Origin: an uncultured Ruminococcus sp.
GTDB taxonomy: Bacteria > Bacillota > Clostridia > Oscillospirales > Ruminococcaceae
Length of the DNA stretch: 7,837 nucleotides
Reading direction: 5' to 3'
Assembly: GCA_910577575.1 (NCBI GenBank)
Contig: CAJTOG010000076.1
Location: 1 to 7,837, forward strand
Position 1 is the stretch's first letter; each line of letters opens with the position of its first letter. This document shows positions 1-5,756 of the stretch, piece by piece. A program made the position numbers and the translations under genes. The notes under the pieces were generated by a model that was given only the letters and a program-made list of their open reading frames with translations, was not told where the DNA came from and ran no database searches.

Positions 1-2494
1 CTGTAGGGTCTGAAACTGTAGGCAATACCGTTAAGCTTAAAACAACGTCTGCCATAGAAGAATTTCTTTCTGACGAAGCAGAATATTCACAAGATTCAGA
101 TGAAAGAGCAAGCGTATTGCCATAAAGGAAATTCAAAACGCTTTCACGTTCACTATCATTTTTAATCAGATTTATGAAATAATTTATAGTTGGGAGGTCA
201 AAACTGCCGTCTTCATACATTATCAGTTTGGATTTATCGATTTCTTCCCAGTCAGGTACGGAATCGCCGTCTGTATCAAAGGGTTTGTCTTCAGCCAGTT
301 CTGCACCGAGAATTTTCTTCTTCCAATCAAGCGGAGAATATGCACCATATAGTAAAGTTTTCTCAATATGCTGATTAAGACTTTTTATTATATCATTATA
401 ATTGTTTTCTGTCGTTGTGTCAAGCGTTAAATCCACACCGTCATGACCAATCAGGTTGGGCAGTATGGATGAATCACATCTGGGGTCGGAATAATCGCCG
501 TTAATCAGCTTATTAAGAAAACTGTCAAAATTATTTCCTCCTTCGATGACCTGTGAATAATGCATATCATTACGCCAGAAATAATCATATACCGACTGGA
601 AATCATATGAATAGTTACCAAGTGCATCCTGAAAATATGTAGAATAATTTGTAAAGTTGTATATAAATCTTTCAGCATTCTGTCTATAGCTAAGTCTGCC
701 TGCATTGATGAAAGCCAGATAGTGTCCCAATGCTCTGTTTGATACTCCTAAATTCGGAATATATTCTATTTTATCAAGAGCTGTTTCGACTTGATTGATA
801 TCTAAAAAGAAAGGCATACCATCTATGGAAGCATTCTGAATATCCCACTGAATATTGTACGAAACTAAATGTACACGGACATCTTTATAATTCTTAAAGG
901 CATAATCTGAAATATCCCTGATAAGTGTCTTTTCAAATTCAAACTTTTGTTTTGCTTCTTCGCCGAATCCTGAATTCTGAATCGCAAATACAAGATCAAC
1001 AGGTTTATTTTCAAAGAAGTTTCCGCTTGCACCTTTGCCAATCTTTTCAATTGAAGATGCCTTTTTTGCTGACAGAATATTTACAGAAGGACTTTTTATT
1101 GACATCGGAGAAGTGGTTTCTTCACTAATCAAGTCATCAGCAGTAATTTCAAGTTCATCAAGCCATATTTCTGTATCTATAATGCAATATGTACCGTCAT
1201 CTTCAATTACTGCTGATACAGTATTGGTTGATGTGTCATATTCAGTACACAAAGGAAGAAGTGCATTGATTTCGTCAAAATATTTAAAAACTGCCAGTCT
1301 CTTAATGCCCTTGAACCTTTCAATTTTGTTATAAGTTCCAAGAGTATTATTGATATATTCATCAGAAACAGCAAAATTCACAATCATACTGCTCGGAGAA
1401 CATTCTGCCGAAATATCAATACTTTTTCCTATTATAGCATTATTTTCTATAATGCCGGAATATTCGCTTTCAGAAACAAAAATATTTTCTTCAATATCAT
1501 TATTTGAAGTTATATCTATTGACATAATATAGGGGCTGTCTTCAGTGTTGACTGAACTAAGAATATCATTGTCAGGAGAAATAGGCTGTGCAATCTGATA
1601 TTCACTGTCCGGTATATCAAATGTCTGAGGGTTGTTCGGGTCAAGACCCAGTTTTATTTCTACACTGTCCTTTAAACCATCTCCATCACTGTCATCTTTT
1701 AAAGGGTCTGTTCCATAAACATAAATTTCATCATAATCGCTTAATGCATCTCCGTCAGTATCAGTTAACTGTGGATTTGTTCCATAATCAATTTCATCGG
1801 CATTTGTAATTTCATCACCGTCAGAATCCGCATCTGCATCTGAAACGCCTTCTGTTACAGAATCGTATACTGTGGGGTCTGTTCTTGTAATATACACTTC
1901 CTGATAGTCAGAAAGTGTGTCTCCGTCAGTATCAGCTGACTGCGGGTCAGTTCCGAAAATCATTTCATACATATCTGCAAGTCCGTCTTCATCCGTATCA
2001 AGCAGAACAATTTCATATCCGTCCTCTGTCTTTACAACAGAAAACGGAATTGACTCAACAACAGAATTTTCATCTTCAATGAATGAAACCTTGAAATATT
2101 TTTTTTCAAAATCTTCCGTAAGTATGTACTGATAGGAATCAGTATCCATTACGGTATCTACCGGAACATATTCATTATTGTCATATGATTCCCATATTTC
2201 AAAAGTGTTTATCTCACTTTCTGTAAACCATTCAATATCAATTGCTGATGCATCAGGATTATATTTTCCGTTTGCAAATATATACGGTTCGCCGTCAATC
2301 ACAGGTTTATCAGGAATATCCGAACCGGATGGCTCACTACAGCAGCTGCCTACAAATTCACCTATGTATGAGTTGTAGTTGGCATTAAAAGAAGGACATT
2401 CAATTGTGATTGTCTGTCCGATAATAACAACATTATTCAGATTTAAGTTGTCGGAATCTATAAGTATATCACCATATGGAGCATATTTTTCATA
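1..2494 (-). pseudogene. Large surface protein with TSP3-like Ca repeats and VWA domain; 5'-truncated, partial
   Basis: An 831-codon frame is open from 2494 to the left edge with no internal stop. Residues 1-40 (YAPYGDILIDSDNLNLNNVV) look like the end of a beta-helix-like repeat, and an Ig/Fn3-like stretch follows at about 70-160. Five thrombospondin-3-like repeats lie at about 165-292, for example DTDGDTLSDYQE and DSDGDGLKDSVE. A beta-rich domain follows at about 295-460. A von Willebrand A-like domain starts near 495 (PVDLVFAIQNSGF), and DTDGDSVPDWEE follows at about 740. The expected role is a secreted, Ca-stabilised adhesin or cell-surface binding protein. No start codon fits: an in-frame TAA lies immediately upstream, the first in-frame ATG is at 2149 without a ribosome binding site, and there is no signal peptide. 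The only good ribosome binding site and ATG (2505-2491) are out of frame. The open frame argues for recent damage or a sequence error; the domain calls are pattern-based. Confidence 0.75.
1620..2000 (-). repeat. Diverged tandem DNA repeats encoding five Ca-binding TSP3-like units
   Basis: CTCCGTCAGTATCAG occurs at 1750-1764 and again at 1921-1935, 171 bases (57 codons) apart, within otherwise diverged copies. The encoded units follow D-x-D-x-D-G-x-x-D/N-x-x-E: DTDEDGLADMYE, DTDGDTLSDYQE, DSDGDEITNADE, DTDGDALSDYDE and DSDGDGLKDSVE. The near-identical short block suggests past duplication or conversion among repeats. Confidence 0.65.
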
Positions 2495-2505
2495 TTAAAC
2501 TCCTT
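2491..2505 (-). promoter_or_regulatory. Ribosome binding site and ATG out of frame with the large ORF
   Basis: On the minus strand AAGGAG (2505-2500) sits 6 bases before ATG (2493-2491). Translation from this ATG gives only 11 residues (MKNMLHMVIYL) before TAG. The A5 tract at 2490-2486 directly follows the ATG. One extra A would read MKKYAPYGDIL and enter the 830-codon frame, but still without a signal peptide. The three ATATG copies close together here could mark the junction of a deletion that removed the original N-terminus. Confidence 0.6.
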
Positions 2506-2541
2506 TTCTTTAATAGACTGAAGATACTCTGTTTGTACTTA

Positions 2542-2571
2542 ATTTTAGTCTTTGTTTGTAATTTTTTTCAA
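2542..2571 (-). promoter_or_regulatory. Possible sigma-A promoter for the surface-protein gene
   Basis: The minus strand reads TTGAAA (2571-2566), an 18-base spacer, then TAAAAT (2547-2542), about 40 bases before the AAGGAG site. The match is fair, but the region is so AT-rich that chance matches are likely. Confidence 0.35.
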
Positions 2572-2619
2572 TTGTGATATATCAAATATCAATAGTCTTA
2601 TGTAATAATCATATCACAA
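2572..2619. repeat. Inverted repeat TTGTGATAT / ATATCACAA just upstream of the possible -35
   Basis: TTGTGATAT at 2572-2580 is perfectly complementary to ATATCACAA at 2611-2619, with a 30-base spacer. It begins right behind the possible minus-strand -35 box, where an activator or repressor could bind. The spacer is too long for one classical dimer site. The rest of 2505-2790 is AT-rich and I see no gene in it. Confidence 0.35.
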
Positions 2620-2675
2620 GCAGATTTATTTTTAAAGGGGGATTTTTGTAATTTAATGTTATTATATGTTAAAAT

Positions 2676-2704
2676 TTGACTTACTTTGGAATACTTACTG
2701 TAAA
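2676..2704 (+). promoter_or_regulatory. Weak plus-strand promoter candidate
   Basis: TTGACT (2676-2681) is followed after 17 bases by TGTAAA (2699-2704), with TAAAAT overlapping two bases further on. It points toward the gene scrap at 2791. The -35 is good and the -10 is poor, in AT-rich DNA. Confidence 0.2.
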
Positions 2705-2790
2705 ATAACATATCATTTGATAGAATATTCACTTGTTATTATAATAAGAAATGCACTGCAGTATTTTTGATTGCTCTCTGTTAATTTTAA

Positions 2791-2904
2791 AAACAATACG
2801 ATGATGATTTCTATAAATATTATGGATTATCGAAGTCTGATGTTTATCCTGCATCTGTTAAAAAATCAAAAGAATTTACAATCACTGTTGACGGAGTGAA
2901 ATAA
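2791..2904 (+). pseudogene. C-terminal gene scrap, unrecognised
   Basis: A 37-codon frame follows an in-frame TAA and ends at TAA (2902-2904). It reads KQYDDDFYKYYGLSKSDVYP and, further on, EFTITVDGVK. It has normal amino-acid composition and coding-like wording, resembling the end of an extracellular beta-rich module, but no start codon or ribosome binding site. Adding one A to the A5 tract at 2789-2793 would extend it back a few residues (LSVNFKKQYDDD). I read it as the 3' end of a lost gene. The function is unknown and it could still be chance. Confidence 0.4.
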
Positions 2905-2943
2905 TCTGTTTTGATAAGCTTTTCAGGGCTTGTTAAAACAGAT
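2904..2943 (+). terminator. 16-bp hairpin directly after the scrap's stop codon
   Basis: ATCTGTTTTGATAAGC (2904-2919) pairs along its full length with GCTTGTTAAAACAGAT (2928-2943), counting two G-U pairs, around an 8-base loop. It starts on the last base of the TAA stop. No T-run follows, so it is a strong stem-loop in terminator position rather than a textbook intrinsic terminator. Confidence 0.45.
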
Positions 2944-3051
2944 ATTGAGTAAACACTATCTATTCTGTCGTGAATATCAAAAAAGAAACAGCTTTATGAT
3001 AAAAAACAAAAATAGCAAGCAACGCAAATGGGTGTCCACTTACATATTTTT

Positions 3052-3494
3052 TTATTTATTAGTTTCATATTCTTCCAACCATTTATCATCATATTTTTTT
3101 GAGTCCGGCTCAGGAATATTATTAATTACAAATTTATATTTCTCTATATCTGGGTCAGGCTTTCTATTATTTTTTCCTTACTTGGTTCAGTTTCTAAATT
3201 CTTTATTATAGTTTTCAGATATGCCATTCGGTCATTTATTTTGCTTTTTGCTGAAAGTTTCATATTTACATACAGTCCCTGTAAGACTTTCCTGATATGT
3301 ACAGGGTCATCATTATCTAATTTACTTTCAAGCATATCATATAAATCTTCTATCTGTTCCGATGTGAAATCGGTTTCCATAGTTCTCTTCTGAAAGTTTC
3401 CTATTGTTAGTGTTTCCTGTTTTGGTTCTGACTGTTCTGCAACCAATGGAATAAATTCCTGCTGTTTCTTCGGAAGTTGTTCGGGTACAGTTGT
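3052..3494 (-). pseudogene. C-terminal half of a helical protein of unknown function, frameshifted
   Basis: The frame opens after TAA-TGA at 3500-3495 with no ATG or ribosome binding site; TTG at 3446 is the first weak start option. It reads through VPEQLPKKQQEF, then a helical block at about 3360-3180 (FTSEQIEDLYDMLESKL; GLYVNMKLSAKSKINDRMAY), and meets TAG at about 3146. At the A6 tract 3175-3170, one extra A would instead continue in the other frame for about 40 more codons (RKPDPDIEKYKFVINNIPEP, ending EEYETNK) to a TAA at 3054-3052. That tail is coherent and rich in charged residues, so I take it as the true C-terminus. The N-terminal part is missing. It could be the tail of a plasmid or ICE replication-type protein, but I do not recognise it with confidence. 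Confidence 0.5.
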
Positions 3495-3495
3495 T

Positions 3496-3892
3496 CATTA
3501 TAGTGCATACATTAAGAAGAAAACAAGCTCGTACGTTCCGCCTGTAAATAAGCAGATATGCCTAATCTGTAAGAAACCTTATACCGTTACCTCTGACTTT
3601 CAGAAGTATTATAAGGAGTGTACAAAAAAGCTATCAAGAAGAATCTCGATGAAAAGTATATCAGAAAAATTACGACTATATCTGTTTCAACGTTTCAAAG
3701 GGAGAAAAAGCTGCGATGCGGTATGGTAAAAATGAAATACTTATAATTACATTCGGATGGGTACAGAATGAAGCTGGAATGAAAGCTTATGTGGTTGCAA
3801 GAAACAGTACAGTTGTTCTCTGGGATTTCGAAAATCCTGTAATTTATATAAAATCAGCTTCGCAGCAGAAAGCCTTCGTGTTCTCCCGATAA
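3496..3892 (+). pseudogene. Zinc-ribbon protein of mobile-element type, 5'-truncated with two frameshifts
   Basis: The frame enters at about 3496 without a start codon and reads HYSAYIKKKTSSYVPP, then CLICKKPYTVTSDFQKYYKEC. That matches a C-x2-C ... C-x3-C zinc ribbon with the third Cys replaced by Tyr. At ACA AAA AAG (A6, 3624-3629) the coherent reading moves to the -1 frame (AIKKNLDEKYIRK). At A5 3665-3669 it moves -1 again (NYDYICFNVSKGEKAAMRYG), continuing to TAA at 3890-3892. The order of zinc ribbon, basic linker and NYDYICFNVSKGEK is what I know from small Firmicutes mobile-element proteins with a ribbon-helix-helix-like C-terminus. From about 3727 on the frame is open but I cannot match it. 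Likely an inactive DNA-binding accessory protein. Confidence 0.5.
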
Positions 3893-3956
3893 TCGCCCTG
3901 AAAGCATCAACGGCACTGCACCTGTCACAACAACCACTGCATAAAGGAGAGAAAAA

Positions 3957-4226
3957 ATGAAAGCACTTTATGACCTTAAAGATAAACTTTGTGATGAACT
4001 CAATGAAATTGCACGTAAGCCGGATATGTCTGCCGGCGACCTTGAAACCGCACATAAGCTTACTGATTCAATAAAAAATATTGACAAAATCTGTATGCTT
4101 GAAGAAAAAGGTTACAATGAAGACGGTTATAGCCGTGACGGAAACAGAGAGCATATTTTATCAAAGCTTAAGGATATGATGCTTGATGCTGACAGTGAAA
4201 AAACCAAATTGGCAATCAGAAACTGA
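3957..4226 (+). CDS. Small phage-type protein, probably shortened
   Basis: An 89-residue protein with a strong start: AAAGGAGAG ends 5 bases before ATG. The N-terminal part (MKALYDLKDKLCDELNEIAR, then DMSAGDLETAHKLTDSIKNI) is helical. I know this type from Firmicutes prophages and other mobile elements, where the N-terminus is followed by a Gly/Arg/Tyr-rich middle and an acidic helical end. Here the middle is only about 12 residues (YNEDGYSRDGNRE). The end (DSEKTKLAIRN) stops where, as I remember the family, relatives carry a few more residues after a Cys; TGA here is one base from a Cys codon. The biochemical role is unknown. The reading frame is intact, and the pairing with the next gene supports a common mobile-element origin. 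Confidence 0.7.
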   Translation: MKALYDLKDKLCDELNEIARKPDMSAGDLETAHKLTDSIKNIDKICMLEEKGYNEDGYSRDGNREHILSKLKDMMLDADSEKTKLAIRN

Positions 4227-4240
4227 GAGGACTGATTTTC

Positions 4241-4521
4241 ATGCTCACAAAAAGTGTGAAAAATCTCCGGTATCTTATCAGAACTGCCAGCCGCTGGCAA
4301 CTTTCTATACGATATACGACCATATGTTTCCGCCTGAAAATTTATCGGAAGTCAGAACTGAAAAGGTTATTGATTATTACGGAACAAGTGACTTCATGCT
4401 TTCAGTATGCGGAAAAGATTCAAAAAAGGTCTGGAATATCATTGATGAACTTATGCTGACACTGAAAGCGGTCAATCCAAGGCTTTATGACGGTGTTTTG
4501 AATAAGATAAGTGACATTTGA
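4241..4521 (+). pseudogene. Small phage-type protein, frameshifted near its start
   Basis: GAGAGG lies 10 bases before ATG 4241, but that frame turns into an unconvincing protein. The coherent protein is in the frame that ends at TGA 4519-4521: CEKSPVSYQNCQPLATFYTI, DHMFPPENL, VIDYYGTSDFMLSVCGKDSK, VWNIIDELMLTL and NPRLYDGVLNKISDI. One extra A in the A5 tract 4249-4253 joins them into a 93-residue protein starting MLTKKCEKSP. The YGTSDF and IDELM...NPRLY blocks match a small phage-associated protein I have seen beside the preceding family. Without the extra A, a coupled start at TTG 4183 or ATG 4186, overlapping the upstream gene, would give about 112 residues. The function is unknown. It is pseudogenised or miscalled by one base. 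Confidence 0.6.
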
Positions 4522-4586
4522 GGGATTTTCTATGTCGTCTGCGTATCGACTTTCTTTAAAAAATACTGTATTTCCTTACGATATTC

Positions 4587-4620
4587 TGTATTTCTTTATA
4601 ATATTTTATAAAGAAATATA
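4587..4620. repeat. AT-rich perfect hairpin
   Basis: TATTTCTTTATAA (4589-4601) and TTATAAAGAAATA (4606-4618) are perfect complements around a TATT loop. A G-T pair and one more pair extend the stem outward to 4587/4620. It lies between the plus-strand stop at 4521 and the terminator at 4627. Confidence 0.5.
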
Positions 4621-4626
4621 TAGGAA

Positions 4627-4666
4627 AAACCGCTGTATTTCGGATTACCCCGATTTACAGCGGTTT
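4627..4666 (-). terminator. Intrinsic terminator between convergent units
   Basis: AAACCGCTGTA (4627-4637) pairs perfectly with TACAGCGGTTT (4656-4666). Read on the minus strand the stem is followed at once by TTTTTCC counting the arm's own Ts, which suits the ABC operon ending at 4704. Read on the plus strand it is followed by CTTGTTT, so it may also stop transcripts from the phage-type genes. Confidence 0.75.
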
Positions 4667-4703
4667 CTTGTTTGGTGGAGGAAGCGGGTAATCATCATTT
4701 AAA

Positions 4704-4937
4704 TTATAACATTGACATTATCGCAAATAATACAACAAACATTATCAAAAATGCATTACTTCCGAAACTTACTATTCTTCGCAATGACTCCAATCTTTTT
4801 ACTTTAGCTTTTACTTTCCGTTCTTCATTGAACGATGATTCTTTGGCAGAATGATTGTAATCATATACCAATTTATCCGCTAGATAACGGAAAAATATTC
4901 TGAATACCACATATACTAATATAATCATAAACAACAT
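4704..4937 (-). CDS. Small two-helix membrane protein of unknown function
   Basis: A 77-residue protein with a clear AAGGAG 8 bases before ATG 4937. Residues 2-20 (LFMIILVYVVFRIFFRYLA) and 60-77 (SNAFLIMFVVLFAIMSML) are membrane segments. The 35 to 40 residues between them are charged and basic (EERKVKAKVKRLESLRR), which suggests a cytoplasmic hairpin with both ends in the membrane. It is the last gene of the minus-strand unit, 23 bases after the preceding stop and 37 bases before the terminator. I do not recognise the family. Its place in the operon suggests an accessory to the transporter, such as an immunity or assembly factor, but that is inference. Confidence 0.75.
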   Translation of the reverse strand: MLFMIILVYVVFRIFFRYLADKLVYDYNHSAKESSFNEERKVKAKVKRLESLRRIVSFGSNAFLIMFVVLFAIMSML

Positions 4938-4960
4938 AAAAACATCTCCTTAATACTTAA

Positions 4961-5136
4961 TCACTTAAAAATGTCTAACAGCAACTCAGGAGATATATTG
5001 GCGGTATCTGCAAGCAACTTTACTCTCTGCAATGCTTCAATAATCTTTTCAAAATACATTTCCTGTGCATTTACAGCACAATTTTCGTTAAGGAAATAAT
5101 AATTTGAACCTGTTCGGTATATTATTTCTTTTTCAT
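4961..5136 (-). pseudogene. 58-residue tail ORF: ABC-ATPase extension or small separate gene, out of frame
   Basis: The frame ending at TGA 4963-4961 is clean coding sequence: IIYRTGSNYYFLNENCAVNA, QEMYFEKIIEALQRVKLLAD and TANISPELLLDIFK. It has no start codon of its own before Met at about 5064. It meets the ATPase frame at the A5 tract 5133-5129, just before the ATPase stop. With one extra A, or a -1 slip, it is read from ATG 5136 (AAGGG 7 bases upstream) as 58 residues, and the ATPase would become 264 residues with this as its C-terminal extension. It is predicted helical in its second half. The function is unknown. Either a regulatory C-terminal domain or a small coupled gene fits. Confidence 0.55.
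5093..5128 (-). promoter_or_regulatory. Stem-loop abutting the AAAAAG tract and containing the ATPase stop codon
   Basis: GAAATAATA (minus strand 5128-5120) is complementary to TATTATTTC (5101-5093), giving a 9-bp stem. The loop holds an inner GAAC/GTTC pair. The stem starts at the G directly after A5 (5133-5129) and contains the TAA stop at 5124-5122. This is the geometry of a slippery tract followed by RNA structure, although the usual 5-8 base spacer is missing and the stem is AT-rich. Confidence 0.35.
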
Positions 5137-5754
5137 TAAAATACCCTTATCCATTTCACAAACTGTATCGCATAGAATTTCTATATCCTCTGCTGAGTGA
5201 GAAGCGATAAGAATCGTTTTTCCTTGTTCTTTAAGATTTAAAAGATATTTGCGCATATCTGAAACGCCATCCTTGTCCAATCCGTTCATAGGCTCATCAA
5301 GAATAAGTATATCAGGATTTTCCATAATTGCCTGAGCAAGTCCCAATCTCTGACGCATACCGAGAGAATATTTTTTTACATGACGTTTCAGCTCAGGATC
5401 AAGTCCTACTTGCCTCATGGATTCTTTTATTTGCTCACTGCCGAGTTTATGTTTTAAATCTGCAAGTAATTTTAAATTTTTATATCCGGAATAGTATGGA
5501 ATAAATCCCGGAGTTTCAATAATAATTCCGACTGAATCGGGAAAATCACAGTCTTTTCCAATTTGTTTATCCGCAACAAAAACAGTTCCGTTTGTTGGCT
5601 TGACAAAACCGCAGATACATTTCATCAGCATAGTTTTTCCGCTGCCGTTTCTGCCGATAAGCCCGTGAATCTTGCCTTTTTCAAAGTTAATGCTAATTTC
5701 TTTTAGTATTACTGTTTTTTTTATTGAAAGTGATAGATTATTAACTTTTATCAT
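5122..5754 (-). CDS. ABC transporter ATP-binding protein, BcrA/ABC-2 type
   Basis: This 210-residue ATPase should power the two membrane proteins encoded just upstream. All nucleotide-binding motifs are visible: Walker A GRNGSGKT (34-41), signature YSLGMRQR (129-136), Walker B ILILDEP (149-155), D-loop NGLD and switch His in ASHS (about 186). Glu80 in IIIETPGF stands where many ABC ATPases have the Q-loop Gln. I know this variant, with the YSLGM signature, from ABC-2 transporters of the bacitracin and lantibiotic export or self-protection group. ATG 5754 follows the upstream permease stop by 2 bases and has AGGTGGG as ribosome binding site, so translation is coupled. The stop lies inside the AAAAAG/stem-loop region, and coherent protein continues in the -1 frame, so the native C-terminus may be longer. 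The substrate cannot be told from sequence. Confidence 0.9.
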   Translation of the reverse strand: MIKVNNLSLSIKKTVILKEISINFEKGKIHGLIGRNGSGKTMLMKCICGFVKPTNGTVFVADKQIGKDCDFPDSVGIIIETPGFIPYYSGYKNLKLLADLKHKLGSEQIKESMRQVGLDPELKRHVKKYSLGMRQRLGLAQAIMENPDILILDEPMNGLDKDGVSDMRKYLLNLKEQGKTILIASHSAEDIEILCDTVCEMDKGILMKKK

Positions 5755-5756
5755 AA

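Noticed and set aside
1620..2000. CRISPR-like repeated blocks
   Set aside because: The repeats are protein-coding Ca-binding units in one frame, with unequal spacing and no constant repeat.
190..2378. Several plus-strand ORFs of 60-99 codons, and minus-strand ORFs at 505-705 and 865-1050
   Set aside because: All lie across the single 831-codon minus-strand frame, lack ribosome binding sites and have shadow-like composition.
2572..2619. CRP-like site (TGTGA ... TCACA)
   Set aside because: The half-sites are about 30 bases apart instead of 6, and this Firmicutes-like context gives no reason to expect a CRP operator.
3025..3042. Possible insertion-sequence end around GGGTGTCCACTT
   Set aside because: The string is reminiscent of some IS termini, but I found no matching inverted end, target duplication or transposase fragment.
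2930..3211. Plus-strand 93-codon ORF
   Set aside because: It starts inside the hairpin with no ribosome binding site, and its second half is antisense to the coding-like tail of the 3052-3494 gene. Its hydrophobic look comes from the AT-rich complement.
3747..4055. Minus-strand 102-codon ORF
   Set aside because: It is antisense to the well-supported gene at 3957 and has an unnatural Cys/His/Phe-rich composition.
4241..4459. Plus-strand 72-codon ORF from ATG 4241
   Set aside because: The ATG and ribosome binding site are probably real, but after the A5 tract the protein sense lies in another frame; the remainder is a shadow.
4511..4854. Plus-strand ORFs at 4511-4702 and 4672-4854
   Set aside because: They run through the hairpins and terminator, or antisense to the 77-residue membrane protein.
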